Assembly (NCBI GenBank): GCA_963693285.1
Contig: OY848924.1
Span: 3,241,214 to 3,305,213, forward strand
DNA: 64,000 bases
Source of the DNA: Xestospongia muta
Taxonomy: Eukaryota; Porifera; Demospongiae; Haplosclerida; Petrosiidae
Direction: 5' to 3'
Shown here piece after piece: positions 19,836 to 29,334 of this stretch. Both the position numbers and the translations under genes were made by a program. Positions within the stretch are counted from its first letter, which is position 1; every line of letters begins with the position of its first letter. The notes beneath the pieces were generated by a model, which was given only the letters and a program-made list of their open reading frames with translations, was not told where the DNA came from and made no database searches.

Positions 19836-22800
19836 ATGTCTGCTAAAGAAAAGGTAGCTCTTATAACTGGTTCAACTAGTGGAATAGGCGAGTCTATAGC
19901 TCATGTATTAGCCTCTAAAGGATATCAGATAGTGCTAACCGGCTTTGGAACTGATGAGCAGATTAGAAGTGTTCTTGAAGAATGTGTTAAGAGAGGATCA
20001 CCAAAGGTGGAGTATTGTCCAGCTGATTTATCAGAACTAACTCAAATTGAAACAATGTTTGAAAATATTAAGGAGAAATTTGGTAGAGGTCCTGATGTAC
20101 TAGTTAATAATGCTGGTAAGCAGTACATATAGGAATGGTTCAATACATCATACTGACTACACAAGTGCACTTAATATTAATCATTGACATATTAATGCTC
20201 TTTCTGTCATTGTATTTACTGTCATGTCTGTGCTTTGTTTGTCTCTAGGCATACAGTATGTGTCTCCTGTAGAGGAATTTCCACCCGAGAAATGGGACAA
20301 AGTCATAACTGTAAATTTATCAGCTAGTTTTCATACTATTAGATTAGCAGTAGCTGGAATGAAAGAAAGAGGTCAGATATGAATGTAATAGGCCTGGGGG
20401 ATAGTATTACTTTCACTATCACGATATTATTGACCAAAATATCATGATAGCGAATATATTGTGATAGTTTCGATGTATTCTTTAAGCGGTTGCATATGTT
20501 TGTGCAATGTGCATGTGTAATATATACTATCTATATAAACATATATAATATATATGTTTATTATCGCGATAGTTAATAAAACACTATTGTATCATGATAG
20601 CTAAAAAAATACCGCAATTAATTCACTGGTAATACTATTACCCAGGCCTAGAATGTAATAGATGAATAGATAAATAGATGGACAAATGAATAGATTGATG
20701 AATAGATTAATGAATTGATAAAGGAATAAATTAATGAATCAATAGAAGGATAGATAAAAGAATGGATAGACTAACAAGAGATTAATAGATGAACGAATTG
20801 TATTGCATATAAGACTATTAATTGTTAACTCAAATTGTATTGTTACATTACATTAGGTTGGGGTCGTATTATTAATATATCTTCAGCTCATGGTTTGACA
20901 GCCTCAATTAACAAGTCAGCTTACTGTGCCAGTAAACATGGACTAATAGGACTTACTAAGGTTGTTGCTTTGGAAGCAGCAGAGACTGGTGTCACATGTA
21001 ATGCTATATGTCCAGGATGGGTTCTTACACCTCGTAAGTATGGAAATCAGACCTTGTATGTATGAAACCTTTAATATGGTAATGATGCTAATAGTCTTTC
21101 TGACAATGAAGAATAGATTGTGAAGACAACAACTAGCTATAGCCAAAATAAACAAATCTATACATTTATGGGGGTGGAGTTGAGAAATAGCTAAGAAATC
21201 TATCAAAAGGCACGACTTGTTTGGTTTAAGTGTAATGATCACATGCCATATTTTCATCTGCTCTCAAAATGTATCCTCCCGTTTCTTCATTTAATTCTAA
21301 TGAGGTTTATACTTCTTTTAAATAAACATTGAGCACTAAAACAAGCATGTGTCGGATATAATGCACATTCCTGCTCACTATAAAAGGGGGTGGGCTGCCC
21401 AGAAGAAAGTGACGCCTACCAAAGAGTGAGATGGCGGCAATATTCAAACCTAGATATCATTCTAGATAGTAGCCACACCAACCTGAACAACCCACGCAAA
21501 ACATCTATAACAGTTGTAATTACACGGTTGATAAAATAGATAACAACTTTTATTGCTGTACTGAATTATACATGGCAGAATCAAAGATGGCTGACACAAG
21601 ACCATAGTTGTCTAAATCAGATTGCCTAGCAGGAGTTAGAACTTTTCTAACATGGTCCAACCTTCTCTTGAACACCTTTTTCCCCTCTAGACTGTCAAAG
21701 TCGATCACAAGAGAAAGTCTTACACGTTTTCTACTGTTCGCCATTTCACTACAGAAACTTACACGTATCCAAAAAAACGGGAATATCTGCACTGAACATA
21801 CGCATAATATTAATTAAGCAGCTGTTGCAACAGCTAGAGGAAGTGCATATTATGATGTAAACAGGAAAAAAAAACACAGCTTCCATTTTTTTGATATTGA
21901 AAAGTTTTGTGTGTGCCATTTTGTGGGCAGCCTAGCCCCCTTTTATTCTGCGCATGCTCGTTTAATAAAATATGTGTTGCTAAGATACCTCATGAATCAA
22001 CTTATATTCTAATGAATATAATTATTAATATAATTATTTATATTTTCTGATCTCGACACCGATAAAGACTAAATATTGATCTTTCACTATGATACTTAAG
22101 GTAGTTACAAGAGTCTGATGGTTGTATTACAAATACTTTTATTTCAATTGTCTTTTTGTTACTTGTCTTACTCTATAGTAACTAGACCTCAAGTACAAGC
22201 AATTGCTGTTCAGAGAGCGTGTTCATTTGATGAGGCTAAGGTAGAACTAATCTTAGTGTATGTAATGATGTATATATGGACCATTGTCATTGTTGTAATA
22301 AGTATCTCTTAAATCTAATAGTGGTTTTGAAATTTTATGATTCAACACTTGTGATTTCATTGTAAATTGGCTTCTTATAGTATGTTTTTTTAGACATTTT
22401 CATACTATGTTAGTTGTAACTTTGTGAGTCACATGATGTCTTATATTTGTATAACTCACGTGTTCTGTACATAACACCTTTTGTTATATCATTCTTACAT
22501 CATTGTTTGCTTATGTATACATGTGTGTGTTTTGTCAAAGAGTAGTTTTTGAATCCACAAAGATGAGTTAAATATCATTGTTGTCATATCCTATATATTG
22601 ATGCTCTTTGTTTAGTCTTCTTTGTTTTTTTTCTTTAGAGTATTTTACTTGAAAAACAACCCACTAAAGAGTTCATATTACCAGAAGAGGTATAATATTT
22701 AGAATATTATTTATATATATATATACTTTATTACAATTCTTCACTCTCACTCACTAGATTGGTGGTATGGTAGCCTTTCTTTGTAGTGATGATGCTAAAC

Positions 22801-22850
22801 AAATCACTGGTGCTTCACTTAGTATTGACGGTGGTTGGACTGTTAAATGA
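19836..22850 (+). CDS. D-3-hydroxybutyrate dehydrogenase, bacterial-type SDR
   Basis: Six exons (19836-20115, 20249-20371, 20857-21033, 22179-22240, 22639-22689, 22758-22850) give 261 residues, the length of bacterial and cytosolic D-beta-hydroxybutyrate dehydrogenases. These oxidise (R)-3-hydroxybutyrate to acetoacetate with NAD. Seen in order: [12 protein letters not shown] (nucleotide binding), [17 protein letters not shown] (catalytic Ser), SAYCASKHG (YxxxK), CPGWVLTPL, then EKQPTKEF and [24 protein letters not shown]. The best family match is HBDH rather than longer animal BDH1, with no targeting peptide visible. The ATG overlaps or abuts the 5' end of SOD2. Introns 2 and 3 hold DNA-element insertions. 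Remnants of a second and third copy lie at 24.9-25.6 and 29.3-30.5 kb. Confidence 0.85.
20381..20658. mobile_element. hAT-like MITE with 8-bp target duplication
   Basis: Ends taggcctgggggatagtatt (from 20389) and the inverse aatactattacccaggccta (to 20650) form terminal inverted repeats of about 22 bp. GAATGTAA flanks both sides (20381-20388 and 20651-20658), an 8-bp direct duplication as made by hAT transposases. The 262-bp interior is AT-rich, contains further self-complementary stretches (atcatgatag) and encodes nothing. It sits in intron 2 of BDH. Confidence 0.8.
20655..20795. repeat. Degenerate GATGAATA-type minisatellite
   Basis: Repeated units such as gatgaatagat, aatagataaat and gattgatgaat, of 4- and 8-bp periodicity, in intron 2 of BDH immediately after the MITE. 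Confidence 0.7.
21380..21946. mobile_element. ~570-bp DNA element with terminal inverted repeats
   Basis: The left end ataaaagggggtgggctgcc (from 21380) is mirrored by ggcagcctagcccccttttat at the right end (to 21946): about 22 bp with one short internal mismatch. The interior has higher GC than the surrounding intron and contains a minus-strand ORF at 21550-21744. No clear target duplication beyond AT/TA was found. A non-autonomous DNA transposon is the simplest reading. It sits in BDH intron 3. Confidence 0.55.
21550..21744 (-). CDS. Hypothetical 64-residue ORF inside the inverted-repeat element
   Basis: The ATG at 21744 starts [19 protein letters not shown], a basic, Arg/Lys-rich N-terminus, followed by [14 protein letters not shown] and a C-terminus ending YNSVQQ. 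No signal, membrane helix or known domain is seen. It fills a good part of the element between the inverted ends, so it could be a captured or element-encoded fragment rather than a host gene. No function claimed. Confidence 0.3.
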   Translation of the reverse strand: MANSRKRVRLSLVIDFDSLEGKKVFKRRLDHVRKVLTPARQSDLDNYGLVSAIFDSAMYNSVQQ

Positions 22851-23365
22851 ATGAACATTTTATAAAAGAATATCAATATTGAAGTACATCAGTAACAATA
22901 CTATGCATGTCAAAATATATAGTTAGCCTATACAATACTGCATATGATATTAGGTAATTTGTAGCCAATCATCACTTGTGATCACTTCATAAATTTTCTA
23001 ATATTGTATAGTCATACAGCACTAGCTGTCTAGACTACAAAACAAAGTGTATTTAGTTTATTAGAGACGACATCAAAAGCTAAATTGCTTGAGCATACGA
23101 TGCACAGCTGTAGTGAGGTACTCTCATTATTGCAATATTAACTTAGACACAGGAAGCATGTCATATACTATTTTAATATAACCAATATTCTCTTTTTCGA
23201 TGTGCTAGTGTATCCTTTTGTTTCTGCTCACAAACAATAACAAAACCTTTATCATAATTACAAAAACAGTGTATAGGTAAATATAGAAATCATATAAGGT
23301 CATTTTAAAAATATTAAACAGCATTACACTAGTACTAACAAGTCTTTCCAAAGATTTCAGGTACA
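22851..23365. other. BDH-LITAF intergenic DNA, duplicated at 25643-26450
   Basis: Convergent spacer between BDH and LITAF-A1. Pieces recur before LITAF-A2 (around ctgtctagactacaa and tgctagtgta), showing that BDH and LITAF moved as one duplicated unit. No gene inside. Confidence 0.6.
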
Positions 23366-23370
23366 ACTAA

Positions 23371-23775
23371 CTAGCCCATTCTCTTGTGCTGTCCACAAAC
23401 AAGACCACAGCTGGGGCAAGTGTGTGTAACATCTTTTAAGCCGTTTATGCAAAGCGGGATACAACAGCAAAACCAAAAGCCAAGTAAGAACAAAACCAGT
23501 ACAGATATCCAAGTCAACAAACCAGAATCATAGTGGAGATTTGTAATGATATCTTTCTGGCAGCTAGGACAACGTACTTGAACTGGGGTTGTTCCATATA
23601 TAACTTGTTGGTTCAATACGACAGTCTGTGTTGGTGGAGCACTAGGTTGTCCTTGATAAGGAGGAGGAACACCTTGGGTAGCAGGATAGTCTACTGGAGG
23701 AGGAGGAGGTCCGTAGCCATAACCTGTTGGAGGAGCTGTTGGCTGAGGCTGGCTCAACAAAGGTTGCTGCTCCAT
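23371..23775 (-). CDS. LITAF-domain protein A1
   Basis: Single-exon 134-residue ORF. The Pro-rich N-terminus carries late-domain-like motifs PTAP (12-15), PSAP (44-47) and PPPY (37-40), which in LITAF/SIMPLE proteins bind TSG101 and WW-domain ligases. The C-terminal LITAF domain has CxxC (C69, C72), a hydrophobic stretch LLTWISVLVLFLLGFWFCCC that inserts in the membrane monotopically, and HTCPSC (118-123) completing the zinc site. The expected site is the cytosolic face of late endosomes and lysosomes. It is the first of five LITAF copies or remnants, all minus strand, next to BDH or BDH remnants. Confidence 0.92.
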   Translation of the reverse strand: MEQQPLLSQPQPTAPPTGYGYGPPPPPVDYPATQGVPPPYQGQPSAPPTQTVVLNQQVIYGTTPVQVRCPSCQKDIITNLHYDSGLLTWISVLVLFLLGFWFCCCIPLCINGLKDVTHTCPSCGLVCGQHKRMG

Positions 23776-24056
23776 AACGCCGTCTGTTAGTCAGGTAGTC
23801 TTGTGACTTTTAAGAAGCGTGTTCCAGTAAACCTATTTATAGTGGAAACTATAGCCACTCCCTAATGGGCCTACCAAATTTCCTAGCACTCTCCCCGGGG
23901 AGGGGGAAATGCATCTTTGCAATTTCCACATGAAATATCATTTGAATGTCATATAAAGAAAACACAAGCTATAAAACAATAATATGAAGAGATAAACAAC
24001 ATATATGTTCTACTGAATTAAGACAGATCTAGAATCTGTTTATTTCATCTCTCTAG

Positions 24057-24386
24057 CTAAGATAGCCTTTGGTAAACTCCGCAAACATGATGACAGTTAG
24101 GACATGTGTGTGTAACATCTTTTAGGCCTTTTATACAAAGTGGAATACAACAGCAAAACCAAGTTACAAGTATGGCAAAACCAAGAATGAACAGAGCTAG
24201 TACAGCAAGCCAAGTCAGTACACCAGATTGATAACTTAGTTCTGTCACAACTTCATGCTGGCAGTTAGGACAACGTATTGGAATAGGTCTTGGTCCAAAG
24301 TACATGCTTTGCTGGGTTATCATGACGATCTGACTCGCTGGAACACTACTAGCAGATTGAGGTTGTTCTTCCTGGGTTATATACAC
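24057..24386 (-). pseudogene. LITAF-domain copy B1, 5'-truncated
   Basis: The frame from QPQSASSVPASQIVM to the stop is open and encodes a complete LITAF domain (CPNCQHEVV, LTWLAVLALFILGFAILV, HTCPNCHHVC), close to B3 at 28395-28820. The first ~38 codons of B3 are missing. Upstream the sequence turns into unrelated AT-rich DNA and there is no in-frame ATG before the domain. It may be spliced to an unseen first exon, but most likely it is a truncated copy. Confidence 0.65.
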
Positions 24387-24731
24387 TGTAGACTATGACT
24401 GCTTACTTCATTAAATTTTTAACAAAATTAGCACTTTGACAAAAGGCGTTAAAATTTTTAAATTTAATAATAATATATTGTTAAAAGAGTTTGAAATGGA
24501 TGCTGTCTTGAAATCTACAATGTTGGCGAAAGCATTTTGATGAATATTGTCCACATAAGTTCTGAAAGGTAAGAACTACAAAACTTAGATTTCACAGTTT
24601 GCTCTCTCCTCATCACAGTGATATGGATAAAGTTTTGTTCAGTATATCATGTATTCTACAATAGACATTTCCATCACAGAAGTACTTTTCTATAATTGAT
24701 AACAGAGTGACTGCATATATATTTCAACTTC

Positions 24732-25362
24732 CATAAGAATGAGTTTTCCTGTTAACTTCTTTGTTCCACCAAACATCCATTGTATAGGTACAAATGTATA
24801 GGTACAAAAATACTTTAAAAATTAGTTAATTTCTTCATATTTTGTACCTGTACGTATTTCATCATATGATATCATATAATAATTCTAAAACCACTGACAT
24901 TATAGATACATTATTACATACACTATCATTAGTTTTACCTTTGCCTCATCAAATGAACGTGTTCTCTAATCAACGGTTGCTTGTACTTTAGGTCTAGGTC
25001 TAGTTACTATATATAGACAAGTGACAAAAAAATAATTGAAATTAAATGTTTCTAATACAACAATGATTCAATTATTAGTATATTAATTATTCACAGTGTA
25101 AGATCCATATTTTCTAGAATTAAATAAAACATTACCCTTTATTTTATTCGTTATCACAGGAAGAATTTTCTAAATACATGGTACAAAAAACAAATTTATA
25201 GAAAAAACGTTAGATATGATATCATATGATGAAATACGTACAGGTACAAAATATGAAGAAATTAACTAAATTTTAAAGTATTTTTGTACCTATACATTTG
25301 TACCTATACAATGGATGTTTGGTGGAACAAAGAAGTTAACAGGAAAACTCATTCTTATGATG
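24732..25362. repeat. Inverted-repeat pair (~145 bp arms) enclosing an inverted BDH exon
   Basis: The left arm (24732 to about 24880) contains cataagaatgagttttcctg and cattgtataggtacaaatgt. The right arm (about 25211-25362) is its reverse complement with few changes. Between the arms lies a degraded copy of BDH exon 4 in the opposite orientation (see 24955-25018). The pair could be a long-TIR foldback element or recombination sites that flipped the segment between them. Confidence 0.7.
24950..25020 (-). pseudogene. Inverted BDH exon 4 remnant
   Basis: The minus strand reads a copy of BDH exon 4 (22179-22240) with its flanking splice sites: TRP..KVQAT then RSFDEAK and a GT donor, with one in-frame stop. 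The neighbouring exon 6 copy at 25550-25642 is on the plus strand, so the two remnants of one gene copy face opposite ways. Confidence 0.7.
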
Positions 25363-25549
25363 CAACAGATTAGATATTATCATATATTGTCTTCCTGTGT
25401 TAAGTTTGTTTACACATTTTTCATCCTTTGTTATATTAGTTTTATTTTATTAATTACATGATGTTTCATATCTAAACACCTGTTTCATTCCTAATATCCT
25501 TTATTATATCATTTCTTTTATCATTGTTATTCACTTTCTCACTCTCTAG

Positions 25550-25642
25550 ATTGGTGGTATGGTGGCCTTTCTTTGTAGTGATGATGCTAAACAGGTGACT
25601 GGTGCTTCACTTAGTATTGACATTGGCTGGACTGTTAAATGA
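25550..25642 (+). pseudogene. BDH exon 6 copy
   Basis: A complete last exon with acceptor and stop: [18 protein letters not shown], then ASLSIDIGWTVK. Only a few substitutions separate it from 22758-22850. Exons 1-3 and 5 of this copy are not found nearby, so it is a 3' remnant of a second BDH copy. Confidence 0.75.
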
Positions 25643-26450
25643 GTCAACATTTTATAAAACAATATCAATTTTCTAACATTGCATCCAATTGAAGTACATC
25701 AGTGACAATATATACTATTATGCATGTAATATAGTTAGTGTCTACACTGTAAAAGTTGATTTGTTGATTTATGTACAGGACAACATTATGTTATGTAAGC
25801 ATTACTGGTAGCAGGTAGTAGATATGACATAACTGTGACCTGCTAGTGTAATGTTTACTGGCAGCTGGAGACAGTCACTGTAAAAATTGATTTGTTGATT
25901 TAACCAATATATTATTGTTATACAGGTTGTATCTAGCAAACTTAGTGTGATGTAAAAGTAAATATAACACTGTTTTGATTACTAATATGCTACTGTTTAT
26001 GTAACTAGTAGTAGATTATTATATATATTATTACATAAAACTTTATATGTTAATAAGTTGATTGTACCCATTCATAATATTGCTCATGATCACTTCTTAA
26101 AATTTTCAAATATTGTGTAGTCATTCAACACCAGTTGTCTAGACTACAAGACAAAGTCTATTTAGATTACTAGAGATAACAACAAAACCAAAAATATCTG
26201 ATCATACAATGCATAGCTGTAGTGAACTGCTCTCGTTATTACATTATTAATCTTGATACAGGAAATATTTCATACATTACTTTAATAATGTTATATTTTC
26301 TTTTTTGACATGCTAGTGTACTCTCTTGTTTCTACTCACAAAAATAATAAAACATTTATCATAATTACAAAACATTGTATTGGTTTATATACAAATTTAA
26401 TAGCATTACACTAGTAATAACAAGTCTTTCCAAAGATCTCAAGTTCAACT
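25643..26450. other. Intergenic DNA
   Basis: Parts match 22851-23365. It also has an internal direct repeat of about 130 bp (actgtaaaagttgatttgtt near 25748 and actgtaaaaattgatttgtt near 25878). No gene. Confidence 0.5.
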
Positions 26451-26452
26451 AG

Positions 26453-26869
26453 CTAGCCAATCCTTTTGTGCTGTCCACAAATGTGACCACAGTTAGGGCA
26501 AGTGTGTGTGACATCTTTTAAAGCATCGATGCAAAGTGGAATTAAACAACAAGGCCAAAAGCCAAGTAAGAACAAAACCAGTACAGAAATCCAAGTCAAC
26601 ATGCCCGTATCATAGTGGATATTTGTAATGATGTCTTTCTGGCAGTTAGGACAACGTACTTGAGCTGGGGTTGTTCCATATATAACCTGTTGGTTCAATA
26701 TAACAGTCTGTATTGACGGAGCACCAGCGGGTACTTCATAAGGAGGAGGAGGAGGAACACCTTGGGCAACAGGATAGTCTACTGGAGGAGGAAGATGAGG
26801 AGGTCCGTAGTCATAACCTGTTTTAGGAGCTGATGGCTGAGGCTCGTTCAACAATAGTTCTTTATCCAT
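26453..26869 (-). CDS. LITAF-domain protein A2
   Basis: Single-exon 138-residue ORF, paralogue of A1. PSAP at 12-15 and PPPY at 41-44 keep the late-domain-like motifs. The LITAF domain has C73 and C76, the helix MLTWISVLVLFLLGFWPCCL and HTCPNCGHIC. The Cys cluster after the helix is reduced (PCCL against FCCC in A1). Likely an endosomal membrane-associated zinc protein like A1. Confidence 0.92.
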   Translation of the reverse strand: MDKELLLNEPQPSAPKTGYDYGPPHLPPPVDYPVAQGVPPPPPYEVPAGAPSIQTVILNQQVIYGTTPAQVRCPNCQKDIITNIHYDTGMLTWISVLVLFLLGFWPCCLIPLCIDALKDVTHTCPNCGHICGQHKRIG

Positions 26870-27104
26870 ATTGACGTGAATTAGTCAGAAATTCTTTAGC
26901 TTGTGAGAAGGGCGTTCCGGTAAATCTAATTAGTGTTCACCACCCAGGGAGGGGCTGAATGCATCGTTTGCAATTTCCACAACAAAAATGATTTGAATGT
27001 TAAATAAAGAAAATACCAGTTATGATGCAATAATATAAAGAAATAAACAACCAATGTATTCTATTGAATAAAAATAGATCAAGAGTTTGTCTAATATCAT
27101 CTCT

Positions 27105-27425
27105 CTAGCTGAGATAGCCTTTAGTGAACTCCACAAATGTGATAATAGGAGATGTGTGTATGACATCTATTAGACCTTTTATACAGGAAAACCAAATAAC
27201 AAATATGATAAAACCAAGAATGAACCTAGCTCCTAGCTTACTGCATACCATGGTCAAGTCAACACACCAGATTGATAAATGAGATCTGTCACTACTTTGT
27301 GATGGCAGTTAGAACAGCAATGGCTCCTTGTCTAAATTACATTATATTTGCTGGCTTATTATGACGATTTACATCACTACTTTGTGCTAGTAGATTGAGG
27401 TTGATCTTCCCAGGTTATATTGGAG
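27105..27425 (-). pseudogene. LITAF-domain copy B2, degenerate
   Basis: Aligns with the B1 and B3 coding strand (ctctctagctgagatagcct at the 3' end, aaaaccaagaatgaac in the helix region) but carries deletions and stops: the HTCPNC codons are altered and the CxxC is lost. It lies in the same position relative to A2 as B1 does to A1. Confidence 0.7.
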
Positions 27426-27429
27426 ATAC

Positions 27430-28030
27430 TATATATTTCATTAAAATTTTAACAAAATTAGCATTTTCACAAAGTAAGTATACTATAATAATTTAGAATT
27501 TAATAATATTATTGTTGACAGAATTAAAATTGATACTGTCCTGAAAAGGAATCAACAATAATGTCAAAAGTATTGTGATGAATATTGTCAAAAATCTTTC
27601 TCCACATATCTATATTCTGGGATGTAAGTATCAAACAACTTGGAGTTCACAGTTTGCTCTCTCCTCACCATTCATTTACATAGACTCCACACTGATTCTA
27701 TTGTCTGTGTGTTTGTTCCTGTATCAGGGTTAACCATCCGTTAGAATGGAACGAAGTGACATGCTTCCAGTTAGGGGGAGGGAATATAAGATTTTTATTA
27801 TTAAATAAATATTCCATTGATTGATGGAAAACTAGATATAAATTTGGAAAACTGCAAAGTACAATATGAAATTAGAATGTTGGATTGGATGTCTTCCAAT
27901 GGCTTCTGTACATTGATGTATAATTCTCAGAATTTTGAAATACGTAAGCTGCTATTATTAAAGAAGCTTCCTTCTTGCAGAGATGAGATCTTTTGACATC
28001 CCTTTCCATGATATCTTCAACCATATATGT
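27430..28030. other. Intergenic DNA
   Basis: Resembles the DNA upstream of B1 near 24390-24620 (aacaaaattagca and cacagtttgctctctcctca are shared), so it belongs to the duplicated unit. No gene. Confidence 0.45.
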
Positions 28031-28034
28031 ATAT

Positions 28035-28275
28035 CTGGACCCTACAGGAGATGGAGGTCCATTGCTATAGCTAGACTAGCTTTTAAGGCTTGCTTAACAA
28101 AGCCTTTTCCTGCATTACCAAGTGGGTGTCTGGGGACAATAGTTCTCCTTGTCACTTATGAGAGGCGCGATCCTATGAATCTTATTAGAATGAAAACTAT
28201 AGCCCTCCTACCTGGGCATCCAAATTTATCCCTCAGGGATGGCTGTTCATGAGACATACAATTTCTACAGGAAAC
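28035..28275 (-). pseudogene. LITAF N-terminal and 5' flank remnant
   Basis: The stretch ggaccctacaggagatggag and its surroundings match the N-terminal coding part of B3 (28748-28790). The following ~150 bp match the 5' flank of A1 (around gaaaactatagcc, compare 23840-23940). It marks a third copy of the pair, reduced to its upstream end. Confidence 0.55.
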
Positions 28276-28394
28276 GTCATTTCATTCTAATACAAAGATG
28301 ATACATGTTATAAAAAATACTATAAAAAGACAAATAAACAATATTGTTTTACTGAACAAAAAACATCAAGAATTTATTTACTTCATCTCTCTAG

Positions 28395-28820
28395 CTAAGA
28401 TAACCTTTGGTAAACTCCGCAAACATGACGACAATTAGGACATGTGTGTGTAACATCTTTTAGACCTTTTATACAAAATGGAATACAACAGCAAAACCAA
28501 GTTACAAGTATGGCAAAACCAAGAATGAACATAGCTAATACAGCAAGCCAAGTCAGTACACCAGATTGATAACTTAGTTCTGTCACTACTTCATGGTGGC
28601 AGTTAGGACAACGTATAGGAATAGGTCTTGGTCCAAAGTACATGCTTTGCTGGGTTAATATGACGGTCTGTGTTGCTGGAACACTGCTAACAGATTGAGG
28701 TTGATCTTTGTAAACTGGGGGAGCATTTTGGGAAGCTGGAGCTGGGTACCCTACAGAAGGTGGAGGTTCATTGCTATAGTTAGGCAGTTGAGGTTCGCTC
28801 AATAATGCCTGCTGTTCCAT
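28395..28820 (-). CDS. LITAF-domain protein B3
   Basis: An intact 141-residue single-exon ORF and the only complete B-type copy. The N-terminus has PPVY (34-37) but no PTAP/PSAP, unlike the A types. The LITAF domain has C71 and C74, a longer hydrophobic stretch (LTWLAVLAMFILGFAILV then TWFCCCIPFC) and HTCPNC at 125-130. Expected role as for other LITAF/CDIP family members at endosomal membranes, with partner binding probably restricted to WW-type ligands. Confidence 0.92.
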   Translation of the reverse strand: MEQQALLSEPQLPNYSNEPPPSVGYPAPASQNAPPVYKDQPQSVSSVPATQTVILTQQSMYFGPRPIPIRCPNCHHEVVTELSYQSGVLTWLAVLAMFILGFAILVTWFCCCIPFCIKGLKDVTHTCPNCRHVCGVYQRLS

Positions 28821-29334
28821 AAGTGTGTTCTGAATTGCTGCTTAAAAACTTCACAAGATTGAAATGTCAAAGGTGGTCTGTTCTTCCGACTCCCGAGACC
28901 CTCACATGACCTAGTCTCGTGCAATCACAGCAGTGTAAAATTAACCCCTCATTGTAAAAAGTGCCTACTACGCATTCCTTATCACACGTTCTTTGATTTT
29001 GCAATTTCATTAAATATTAAGAATAAGAAAAAATAACTATTTTTAGTGTAGATAATTATTGCTGTTATAAGAATCAGTTTCTTTATATATTAGCAGCTTC
29101 ATTTAAATATTTTTAAAAATACATAATGTTTGTACATCAGTTTCAGTGTATCATGCATGTATCCCCATTTTTAATACGTTAGTGGTATAATTATTTCTAC
29201 TGGCCAGACTGTAATGAAGTCCTAGTAGATATATAGATATTTTTCAATCATGATATGCCATGAATAGTTGTGTTCATATTAAGAAAGTAGCTGTTATGTC
29301 TGGTTAGACTATTTAGTGGAATACATCATCTTAT

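Noticed and set aside
20389..20650. Possible non-coding RNA hairpin
   Set aside because: The 8-bp target duplication and TIRs identify it as a transposon-derived insertion.
27983..28252. 89-codon plus-strand ORF
   Set aside because: It overlaps an antisense LITAF remnant and 5' flank, and shows no protein features.
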